NCBI RefSeq assembly: GCF_910591885.1 | Contig: NW_025963590.1 | Span: 248,001-312,000, forward strand | Reading direction: 5' to 3' | From: Bombus terrestris | Taxonomy: Eukaryota; Arthropoda; Insecta; Hymenoptera; Apidae | DNA: 64,000 nt | Shown here: positions 13,151-25,045 of the stretch, piece by piece | How the letters are laid out: every line of letters starts with the position of its first letter | Position numbering within the stretch: the first letter of the stretch is position 1 | The notes under the pieces: generated by a model | Databases searched by the model: none | Seen by the model: only the letters and a program-made list of their open reading frames with translations | What the model was told of the DNA's origin: nothing | Program-made: the position numbers and the translations under genes

Positions 13151-14091
13151 GACAACGTGGGACAACGTGGGACAACGTGGGACAACGTGGGACAACGTGG
13201 GACAACGTGGGACACCGTTGGACACCGTGGGACATCGTTGGACACCGTGGGACAACGTGGGACAACGTGGGACAACGTGGGACAACGTGGGACACCGTTG
13301 GACATCGTTGGACAACGTGGGACATCGTGGGACAACGTGGGACAACGTGGGACAACGTGGGACAACGTGGGACACCGTTGGACACCGTGGGACACCGTTG
13401 GACACCGTTGGACACCGTGGGACACCGTTGGACAACGTGGGACAACGTGGGACAACGTGGGACAACGTGGGACAACGTGGGACACCGTTGGACATCGTTG
13501 GACACCGTGGGACAACGTGGGAGAACGTGGGACAACGTGGGACACCGTTGGACACCGTGGGACACCGTTGGACAACGTGGGACAACGTGGGACAACGTGC
13601 GACAACGTGGGACAACGTGGGACAACGTGGGACAACGTGGGACAACGTGGGACACCGTTGGACACCGTGGGACACCGTTGGACAACGTGGGACAACGTGG
13701 GACAACGTGGGACAACGTGGGACAACGTGGGACACCGTTGGACACCGTGGGACACCGTTGGACACCGTTGGACATCGTTGGACACCGTGGGACAACGTGG
13801 GACAACGTGGGACAACGTGGGAAACCATCGAACAACGTGGGACAACGTGGGACAACGTGGGACAACGTGGGACAACGTGGGACAACGTGGGACACCGTTG
13901 GACATCGTTGGACACCGTGGGACAACGTGGGACAACGTGGGACACCGTTGGACACCGTTGGACATCGTTGGACATCGTTGGACACCGTTGGACACCGTTG
14001 GACACCGTTGGACACCGTGGGACAACGTGGGACAACGTGGGACAACGTGGGACAACGTGGGACAACGTGGGACAACGTGGGACAACGTAGG
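13151..14091. repeat. Satellite segment related to 16.45-17.22 kb
   Basis: Markers agacgtggg-type (agaacgtggg at 13,522), acaacgtgcg (13,592) and aaaccatcga (13,822) recur at 16,822, 16,912 and 17,132. The offset is 3,300-3,320 bp, different from the 2,890 bp of the block to its left. A head motif starts at 14,082 with a second gtagg unit at 14,102. Confidence 0.8.
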
Positions 14092-16040
14092 ACAACGTGG
14101 GACAACGTAGGACACCGTTGGACATCGTTGGACAACGTGGGACATCGTGGGACAACGTGGGACAACGTGGGACAACGTGGGACAACGTGGGACACCGTTG
14201 GACACCGTGGGACACCGTTGGACACCGTTGGACACCGTGGGACACCGTTGGACACCGTTGGACACCGTTGGACACCGTTGGACACCGTTGGACATCGTGG
14301 GACAACGTGGGACAACGTGGGACAACGTGGGACAACGTGGGACAACGTGGGACAACGTGGGACAACGTGGGACAACGTGGGACAACGTGGGACATCGTGG
14401 GACAACGTGGGACAACGTGGGACAACGTGGGACAACCTGGGACAACGTGGGACACCGTTGGACAACGTGGGACACCGTTGGACATCGTTGGACACCGTGG
14501 GACAACGTGGGACAACGTGGGACAACGTGGGACACCGTTGGACACCGTTGGACACCGTTGGACATCGTTGGACATCGTGGGACACCGTTGGACATCGTTG
14601 GACACCGTTGGACATCGTTGGACACCGTGGGACAACGTGGGACAACGTGGGACAACGTGGGACACCGTTGGACATCGTTGGACACCGTTGGACATCGTTG
14701 GACACCGTGGGACACCGTTGGACACCGTTGGACACCGTTGGACATCGGTGGACATCGTGGGACACCGTTGGACACCGTTGGACATCGTAGGACACCGTTG
14801 GACACCGTGGGACAACGTGGGACAACGTGGGACAACGTGGGACAACGTGGGACAACGTGGGACAACGTGGGACAACGTGGGACAACGTGGGACAACGTGG
14901 GACAACGTGGGACAACGTGGGACAACGTGGGACAACGTGGGACAACGTGGGACAACGTGGGACACCGTTGGACAACGTGGGACAACGTGGGACAACGTGG
15001 GACAACGTGGGACAACGTGGGACACCGTTGGACACCGTGGGACACCGTTGGACACCGTTGGACATCGTTGGACACCGTGGGACAACGTGGGACAACGTGG
15101 GACAACGTGGGAAACCATGGAACAACGTGGGACAACGTGGGACAACGTGGGACACCGTTGGACACCGTGGGACAACGTGGGACAACGTGGGACACCGTTG
15201 GACACCGTTGGACATCGTTGGACACCGTTGGACACCGTGGGACAACGTGGGACAACGTGGGACAACGTGGGACAACGTGGGACAACGTAGGACAACGTGG
15301 GACAACGTGGGACACCGTTGGACATCGTTGGACAACGTGGGACATCGTGGGACAACGTGGGACAACGTGGGACAACGTGGGACACCGTTGGACAACGTGG
15401 GACACCGTTGGACATCGTTGGACACCGTGGGACAACGTGGGACAACGTGGGACAACGTGGGACACCGTTGGACACCGTTGGACATCGTTGGACATCGTTG
15501 GACATCGTGGGACACCGTTGGACATCGTTGGACACCGTTGGACATCGTTGGACACCGTGGGACAACGTGGGACAACGTGGGACAACGTGGGACACCGTTG
15601 GACATCGTTGGACACCGTGGGACATCGTTGGACACCGTTGGACACCGTGGGACAACGTGGGACAACGTGGGACAACGTGGGACAACGTGGGACAACGTGG
15701 GACAACGTGGGACAACGTGGGACAACGTGGGACACCGCTGGACACCGTGGGACACCGTTGGACAACGTGGGACAACGTGGGACAACGTGGGACAACGTGG
15801 GACAACGTGGGACACCGTTGGACACCGTGGGACACCGTTGGACAACGTGGGACAACGTGGGACAACGTGGGACAACGTGTGACAACGTGGGACACCGTTG
15901 GACACCGTGGGACACCGTTGGACACCGTTGGACATCGTTGGACACCGTGGGACAACGTGGGACAACGTGGGACAACGTGGGAAACCATCGAACAACGTGG
16001 GACAACGTGGGACAACGTGGGGCAACGTGGGACAACGTGG
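14092..16040. repeat. 2.9-kb higher-order repeat, copy 2
   Basis: This is the partner of 11,171-13,150. Where copy 1 has nine P units and a gtagg unit (11,891-11,990) this copy has an unbroken P run of about 15 units. Similarity ends soon after the shared unit gcaacgtggg near 16,022. Confidence 0.87.
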
Positions 16041-19000
16041 GACAACGTGGGACAACGTGGGACAACGTGGGACAACGTAGGACAACGTGGGACAACGTGG
16101 GACACCGTTGGACATCGTTGGACAACGTGGGACATCGTGGGACAACGTGGGACAACGTGGGACAACGTGGGACAACGTGGGACACCGTTGGACACCGTGG
16201 GACACCGTTGGACACCGTGGGACACCGTTGGACACCGTTGGACACCGTGGGACACCGTTGGACACCGTTGGACATCGTTGGACACCGTTGGACACCGTTG
16301 GACACCGTTGGACACCGTGGGACAACGTGGGACAACGTGGGACAACGTGGGACAACGTGGGACAACGTGGGACAACGTGGGACAACGTGGGACAACGTGG
16401 GACAACGTGGGACAACGTGGGACAACGTGGGACAACGTGGGACAACGTGGGACAACGTGGGACAACGTGGGACAACGTGGGACAACGTGGGACAACGTGG
16501 GACAACGTGGGACACCGTTGGACACCGTGGGACATCGTTGGACACCGTGGGACAACGTGGGACAACGTAGGACAACGTGGGACAACGTGGGACACCGTTG
16601 GACATCGTTGGACAACGTGGGACATCGTGGGACAACGTGGGACAACGTGGGACAACGTGGGACAACGTGGGACACCGTTGGACACCGTGGGACACCGTTG
16701 GACACCGTTGGACACCGTGGGACACCGTTGGACAACGTGGGACAACGTGGGACAACGTGGGACAACGTGGGACAACGTGGGACACCGTTGGACATCGTTG
16801 GACACCGTGGGACAACGTGGGAGAACGTGGGACAACGTGGGACACCGTTGGACACCGTGGGACACCGTTGGACACCGTGGGACACCGTTGGACAACGTGG
16901 GACAACGTGGGACAACGTGCGACAACGTGGGACAACGTGGGACAACGTGGGACAACGTGGGACACCGTTGGACACCGTGGGACACCGTTGGACAACGTGG
17001 GACAACGTGGGACAACGTGGGACAACGTGGGACAACGTGGGACACCGTTGGACACCGTGGGACACCGTTGGACACCGTTGGACATCGTTGGACACCGTGG
17101 GACAACGTGGGACAACGTGGGACAACGTGGGAAACCATCGAACAACGTGGGACAACGTGGGACAACGTGGGACAACGTGGGACAACGTGGGACAACGTGG
17201 GACAACGTGGGACAACGTAGGACAACGTGGGACAACGTGGGACACCGTTGGACATCGTTGGACAACGTGGGACATCGTGGGACAACGTGGGACAACGTGG
17301 GACAACGTGGGACAACGTGGGACTCCGTTGGACACCGTGGGACACCGTTGGACACCGTGGGACACCGTTGGACACCGTTGGACACCGTGGGAGACCGTTG
17401 GACACCGTTGGACATCGTTGGACACCGTTGGACACCGTTGGACACCGTGGGACAACGTGGGACAACGTGGGACAACGTGGGACAACGTGGGACAACGTGG
17501 GACACCGTTGGACATCGTTGGACACCGTGGGACAACGTGGGAGAACGTGGGACAACGTGGGACACCGTTGGACACCGTGGGACACCGTTGGACAACGTGG
17601 GACAACGTGGGACAACGTGAGACAACGTGGGACAACGTGGGACAACGTGGGACACCGTTGGACACCGTGGGACACCGTTGGACAACGTGGGACAACGTGG
17701 GACAACGTGGGACAACGTGGGACAACGTGGGACACCGTTGGACACCGTGGGACACCGTTGGACACCGTTGGACATCGTTGGACACCGTGGGACAACGTGG
17801 GACAACGTGGGACAACGTGGGAAACCATCGAACAACGTGGGACAACGTGGGACAACGTGGGACAACGTGGGACAACGTGGGACAACGTGGGACAACGTAG
17901 GACAACGTGGGACAACGTGGGACACCGTTGGACAACGTGGACAACGTGGGACATCGTGGGACAACGTGGACAACGTGGGACAACGTGGACAACGTGGGAC
18001 AACGTGGGACACCGTTGGACACCGTGGGACACCGTTGGACACCGTTGGACACCGTGGGACACCGTTGGACACCGTTGGACATCGTTGGACACCGTTGGAC
18101 ACCGTTGGACACCGTGGGACAACGTGGGACAACGTGGGACAACGTGGGACAACGTGGGACAACGTGGGACAACGTGGGACAACGTGGGACAACGTGGGAC
18201 AACGTGGGACAACGTGGGACAACGTGGGACACCGTTGGGCATCGTTGGACACCGTGGGACAACGTGGGACAACGTGGGACAACGTGGGACACCGTTGGAC
18301 ACCGTTGGACATCGTTGGACACCGTGGGACAACGTGGGACAACGTGGGACAACGTGGGAAACCATGGAACAACGTGGGACAACGTGGGACAACGTGGGAC
18401 AACGTCGGACAACGTGGGACACCGTTGGACATCGTTGGACACCGTGGGACAACGTGGGACAACGTGGGACAACGTGGGACACCGTTGGACACCGTGGGAC
18501 ACCGTTGGACAACGTGGGACAACGTGGGACAACGTGGGACAACGTGGGACAACGTGGGACAACGTGGGACAACGTGGGACAACGTGGGACAACGTGGGAC
18601 AACGTTGGACACCGTGGGACACCGTTGGACAACGTGGGACAACGTGGGACAACGTGGGACAACGTGGGACAACGTGGGACACCGTTGGACACCGTGGGAC
18701 ACCGTTGGACACCGTTGGACATCGTTGGACACCGTGGGACAACGTGGGACAACGTGGGACAACGTGGGAAACCATGGAACAACGTGGGACAACGTGGGAC
18801 AACGTGGGACAACGTGGGACAACGTGGGACACCGTTGGACATCGTTGGACACCGTGGGACAACGTGGGACAACGTGGGACACCGTTGGACACCGTTGGAC
18901 ATCGTTGGACACCGTTGGACACCGTGGGACAACGTGGGACAACGTGGGACAACGTGGGACAACGTGGGACAACGTGGGACAACGTGGGACAACGTGGGAC

Positions 19001-19700
19001 AACGTGGGACAACGTGGGACAACGTAGGACAACGTGGGACAACGTGGGACAACGTGGGACAACGTGGGACAACGTGGGACACCGTTGGACAACGTGGGAC
19101 ACCGTTGGACATCGTTGGACACCGTGGGACAACGTGGGACAACGTGGGACAACGTGGGACAACGTGGGACAACGTGGGACACCGTTGGACAACGTGGGAC
19201 ACCGTTGGACACCGTGGGACAACGTGGGACACCGTGGGACACCGTTGGACAACGTGGGACAACGTGGGACAACGTGGGACAACGTGGGACAACGTAGGAC
19301 AACGTGGGACAACGTGGGACACCGTTGGACACCGTTGGACACCGTGGGACACCGTTGGACACCGTTGGACATCGTTGGACACCGTTGGACACCGTTGGAC
19401 ACCGTTGGACACCGTGGGACAACGTGGGACAACGTGGGACAACGTGGGACAACGTGGGACAACGTGGGACAACGTGGGACAACGTGGGACAACGTGGGAC
19501 AACGTGGGACAACGTGGGACAACGTGGGACAACGTGGGACAACGTGGGACAACGTGGGACAACGTAGGACAACGTGGGACAACGTGGGACACCGTTGGAC
19601 ACCGTTGGACACCGTGGGACACCGTTGGACACCGTTGGACATCGTTGGACACCGTTGGACACCGTTGGACACCGTTGGACACCGTGGGACAACGTGGGAC
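14822..19700. repeat. About 5-kb higher-order repeat, copy 1
   Basis: It matches 19,999-24,500. The offset is 5,177-5,187 bp up to about 15.9 kb (aaaccatgga at 15,112 pairs with 20,299) and 4,797-4,807 bp from about 16.5 kb on (agaacgtggg at 16,822 pairs with 21,619; the 9-bp cluster at 17,932 pairs with 22,729; aaaccatgga at 18,769 pairs with 23,566). About 380 bp present here near 15.9-16.5 kb is missing from copy 2. Copy 1 contains a run of 19 consecutive P units at 16,322-16,511. Confidence 0.88.
17932..17988. other. Cluster of three 9-bp units (copy 1)
   Basis: The units at 17,932-17,940, 17,961-17,969 and 17,980-17,988 read acaacgtgg, each short of one g, with full units between them. 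Together they shift the register by -3. They follow a gtagg-P-P-R start, the usual beginning of a head motif, so the head motif appears to be rearranged here. Confidence 0.95.
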
Positions 19701-19998
19701 AACGTGGGACAACGTGGGACAACGTGGGACAACGTGGGACAACGTGGGACAACGTGGGACAACGTGGGACAACGTGGGACATCGTGGGACAACGTGGGAC
19801 AACGTGGGACAACGTGGGACAACCTGGGACAACGTGGGACACCGTTGGACAACGTGGGACACCGTTGGACATCGTTGGACACCGTGGGACAACGTGGGAC
19901 AACGTGGGACAACGTGGGACACCGTTGGACACCGTTGGACATCGTTGGACATCGTTGGACATCGTAGGACACCGTTGGACACCGTGGGACAACGTGGG

Positions 19999-22900
19999 AC
20001 AACGTGGGACAACGTGGGACAACGTGGGACAACGTGGGACAACGTGGGACAACGTGGGACAACGTGGGACAACGTGGGACAACGTGGGACAACGTGGGAC
20101 AACGTGGGACAACGTGGGACAACGTGGGACAACGTGGGACAACGTGGGACACCGTTGGACAACGTGGGACAACGTGGGACAACGTGGGACAACGTGGGAC
20201 AACGTGGGACACCGTTGGACACCGTGGGACACCGTTGGACACCGTTGGACATCGTTGGACACCGTGGGACAACGTGGGACAACGTGGGACAACGTGGGAA
20301 ACCATGGAACAACGTGGGACAACGTGGGACAACGTGGGACACCGTTGGACACCGTGGGACAACGTGGGACAACGTGGGACACCGTTGGACACCGTTGGAC
20401 ATCGTTGGACACCGTTGGACACCGTGGGACAACGTGGGACAACGTGGGACAACGTGGGACAACGTGGGACAACGTAGGACAACGTGGGACAACGTGGGAC
20501 ACCGTTGGACATCGTTGGACAACGTGGGACATCGTGGGACAACGTGGGACAACGTGGGACAACGTGGGACACCGTTGGACAACGTGGGACACCGTTGGAC
20601 ATCGTTGGACACCGTGGGACAACGTGGGACAACGTGGGACAACGTGGGACACCGTTGGACACCGTTGGACATCGTTGGACATCGTTGGACATCGTGGGAC
20701 ACCGTTGGACATCGTTGGACACCGTTGGACATCGTTGGACACCGTGGGACAACGTGGGACAACGTGGGACAACGTGGGACACCGTTGGACATCGTTGGAC
20801 ACCGTTGGACATCGTTGGACACCGTTGGACACCGTGGGACAACGTGGGACAACGTGGGACAACGTGGGACAACGTGGGACAACGTGGGACAACGTGGGAC
20901 AACGTGGGACACCGCTGGACACCGTGGGACACCGTTGGACAACGTGGGACAACGTGGGACAACGTGGGACAACGTGGGACAACGTGGGACACCGTTGGAC
21001 ACCGTGGGACACCGTTGGACAACGTGGGACAACGTGGGACAACGTGGGACAACGTGTGACAACGTGGGACACCGTTGGACACCGTGGGACACCGTGGGAC
21101 AACGTGGGACAACGTGGGACAACGTGGGACAACGTGGGACAACGTGGGACAACGTGGGACAACGTGGGACAACGTGGGACAACGTGGGACAACGTGGGAC
21201 AACGTGGGACAACGTGGGACAACGTGGGACAACGTGGGACAACGTGGGACAACGTGGGACAACGTGGGACAACGTGGGACAACGTGGGACAACGTGGGAC
21301 AACGTGGGACACCGTTGGACACCGTGGGACATCGTTGGACACCGTGGGACAACGTGGGACAACGTAGGACAACGTGGGACAACGTGGGACACCGTTGGAC
21401 ATCGTTGGACAACGTGGGACATCGTGGGACAACGTGGGACAACGTGGGACAACGTGGGACAACGTGGGACACCGTTGGACACCGTGGGACACCGTTGGAC
21501 ACCGTTGGACACCGTGGGACACCGTTGGACAACGTGGGACAACGTGGGACAACGTGGGACAACGTGGGACAACGTGGGACACCGTTGGACATCGTTGGAC
21601 ACCGTGGGACAACGTGGGAGAACGTGGGACAACGTGGGACACCGTTGGACACCGTGGGACACCGTTGGACACCGTGGGACACCGTTGGACAACGTGGGAC
21701 AACGTGGGACAACGTGCGACAACGTGGGACAACGTGGGACAACGTGGGACAACGTGGGACAACGTGGGACACCGTTGGACACCGTGGGACACCGTTGGAC
21801 AACGTGGGACAACGTGGGACAACGTGGGACAACGTGGGACAACGTGGGACACCGTTGGACACCGTGGGACACCGTTGGACACCGTTGGACATCGTTGGAC
21901 ACCGTGGGACAACGTGGGACAACGTGGGACAACGTGGGAAACCATCGAACAACGTGGGACAACGTGGGACAACGTGGGACAACGTGGGACAACGTGGGAC
22001 AACGTGGGACAACGTGGGACAACGTAGGACAACGTGGGACAACGTGGGACACCGTTGGACATCGTTGGACAACGTGGGACATCGTGGGACAACGTGGGAC
22101 AACGTGGGACAACGTGGGACAACGTGGGACTCCGTTGGACACCGTGGGACACCGTTGGACACCGTGGGACACCGTTGGACACCGTTGGACACCGTGGGAC
22201 ACCGTTGGACACCGTTGGACATCGTTGGACACCGTTGGACACCGTTGGACACCGTGGGACAACGTGGGACAACGTGGGACAACGTGGGACAACGTGGGAC
22301 AACGTGGGACACCGTTGGACATCGTTGGACACCGTGGGACAACGTGGGAGAACGTGGGACAACGTGGGACACCGTTGGACACCGTGGGACACCGTTGGAC
22401 AACGTGGGACAACGTGGGACAACGTGAGACAACGTGGGACAACGTGGGACAACGTGGGACACCGTTGGACACCGTGGGACAACGTGGGACAACGTGGGAC
22501 AACGTGGGACAACGTGGGACAACGTGGGACACCGTTGGACACCGTGGGACACCGTTGGACACCGTTGGACATCGTTGGACACCGTGGGACAACGTGGGAC
22601 AACGTGGGACAACGTGGGAAACCATCGAACAACGTGGGACAACGTGGGACAACGTGGGACAACGTGGGACAACGTGGGACAACGTGGGACAACGTAGGAC
22701 AACGTGGGACAACGTGGGACACCGTTGGACAACGTGGACAACGTGGGACATCGTGGGACAACGTGGACAACGTGGGACAACGTGGACAACGTGGGACAAC
22801 GTGGGACACCGTTGGACACCGTGGGACACCGTTGGACACCGTTGGACACCGTGGGACACCGTTGGACACCGTTGGACATCGTTGGACACCGTTGGACACC

Positions 22901-24500
22901 GTTGGACACCGTGGGACAACGTGGGACAACGTGGGACAACGTGGGACAACGTGGGACAACGTGGGACAACGTGGGACAACGTGGGACAACGTGGGACAAC
23001 GTGGGACAACGTGGGACAACGTGGGACACCGTTGGGCATCGTTGGACACCGTGGGACAACGTGGGACAACGTGGGACAACGTGGGACACCGTTGGACACC
23101 GTTGGACATCGTTGGACACCGTGGGACAACGTGGGACAACGTGGGACAACGTGGGAAACCATGGAACAACGTGGGACAACGTGGGACAACGTGGGACAAC
23201 GTCGGACAACGTGGGACACCGTTGGACATCGTTGGACACCGTGGGACAACGTGGGACAACGTGGGACAACGTGGGACACCGTTGGACACCGTGGGACACC
23301 GTTGGACAACGTGGGACAACGTGGGACAACGTGGGACAACGTGGGACAACGTGGGACAACGTGGGACAACGTGGGACAACGTGGGACAACGTGGGACAAC
23401 GTTGGACACCGTGGGACACCGTTGGACAACGTGGGACAACGTGGGACAACGTGGGACAACGTGGGACAACGTGGGACACCGTTGGACACCGTGGGACACC
23501 GTTGGACACCGTTGGACATCGTTGGACACCGTGGGACAACGTGGGACAACGTGGGACAACGTGGGAAACCATGGAACAACGTGGGACAACGTGGGACAAC
23601 GTGGGACAACGTGGGACAACGTGGGACACCGTTGGACATCGTTGGACACCGTGGGACAACGTGGGACAACGTGGGACACCGTTGGACACCGTTGGACATC
23701 GTTGGACACCGTTGGACACCGTGGGACAACGTGGGACAACGTGGGACAACGTGGGACAACGTGGGACAACGTGGGACAACGTGGGACAACGTGGGACAAC
23801 GTGGGACAACGTGGGACAACGTAGGACAACGTGGGACAACGTGGGACAACGTGGGACAACGTGGGACAACGTTGGACACCGTTGGACAACGTGGGACACC
23901 GTTGGACATCGTTGGACACCGTGGGACAACGTGGGACAACGTGGGACAACGTGGGACAACGTGGGACAACGTGGGACACCGTTGGACAACGTGGGACACC
24001 GTTGGACACCGTGGGACAACGTGGGACACCGTGGGACACCGTTGGACAACGTGGGACAACGTGGGACAACGTGGGACAACGTGGGACAACGTGGGACAAC
24101 GTGGGACAACGTGGGACACCGTGGGACACCGTTGGACACCGTGGGACACCGTTGGACACCGTTGGACATCGTTGGACACCGTTGGACACCGTTGGACACC
24201 GTTGGACACCGTGGGACAACGTGGGACAACGTGGGACAACGTGGGACAACGTGGGACAACGTGGGACAACGTGGGACAACGTGGGACAACGTGGGACAAC
24301 GTAGGACAACGTGGGACAACGTGGGACAACGTGGGACAACGTGGGACAACGTGGGACAACGTAGGACAACGTGGGACAACGTGGGACACCGTTGGACACC
24401 GTTGGACACCGTGGGACACCGTTGGACACCGTTGGACATCGTTGGACACCGTTGGACACCGTTGGACACCGTTGGACACCGTGGGACAACGTGGGACAAC
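19999..24500. repeat. About 5-kb higher-order repeat, copy 2
   Basis: This is the partner of 14,822-19,700. Just after the deletion point it holds the longest pure run I count in the window: 21 consecutive P units at 21,099-21,308. Deletion and run expansion at the same place suggest unequal exchange or slippage inside the run. Confidence 0.88.
22729..22785. other. Cluster of three 9-bp units (copy 2)
   Basis: The units at 22,729-22,737, 22,758-22,766 and 22,777-22,785 reproduce the cluster at 17,932-17,988 with identical internal spacing and an offset of exactly 4,797 bp. It is a duplicate, not an independent event. Confidence 0.95.
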
Positions 24501-25045
24501 GTGGGACAACGTGGGACAACGTGGGACAACGTGGGACAACGTGGGACAACGTGGGACACCGTTGGACATCGTTGGACACCGTGGGACAACGTGGGACAAC
24601 GTGGGACAACGTGGGACAACGTGGGACAACGTGGGACAACGTAGGACAACGTGGGACAACGTAGGACAACGTGGGACAACGTGGGACAACGTGGGACAAC
24701 GTGGGACAACGTAGGACAACGTAGGACAACGTGGGACAACGTAGGACAACGTGGGACAACGTGGGACAACGTGGGACAACGTGGGACAACGTGGGACACC
24801 GTTGGACAACGTGGGACACCGTTGGACACCGTGGGACAACGTGGGACACCGTGGGACACCGTTGGACACCGTGGGACAACGTGGGACAGCGTGGGACAAC
24901 GTGGGACAACGTGGGACAACGTAGGACAACGTGGGACAACGTGGGACAACGTGGGACAACGTGGGACAACGTGGGACACCGTGGGACAACGTGGGACAAC
25001 GTGGGACAACGTGGGACAACGTAGGACAACGTGGGACAACGTGGG
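24501..25045. repeat. Satellite segment with a cluster of gtagg units
   Basis: Units ending gtagg start at 24,636, 24,656, 24,706, 24,716 and 24,736, five within 110 bp, with another at 24,916. Elsewhere they are usually hundreds of bases apart. A private unit acagcgtggg is at 24,886. The segment separates the 5-kb and 2.93-kb blocks. Confidence 0.85.

Larger units (their letters stand above)
13092..22628. repeat. Span of the aaaccatcga variant lineage
   Basis: The marker unit aaaccatgga is replaced by aaaccatcga at 13,092, 13,822, 15,982, 17,132, 17,822, 21,939 and 22,619, and nowhere else in the window. The unchanged form also occurs inside this span (15,112, 18,359, 18,769, 20,299). The single g-to-c change destroys the NcoI site (ccatgg) in the parental unit. 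The confined distribution shows local spread by segmental duplication. Confidence 0.88.

Noticed and set aside
16322..16511. Run of 19 P units as an origin or regulatory element
   Set aside because: Similar runs of 12-21 units occur at many places and vary in length between copies; they look like slippage tracts.
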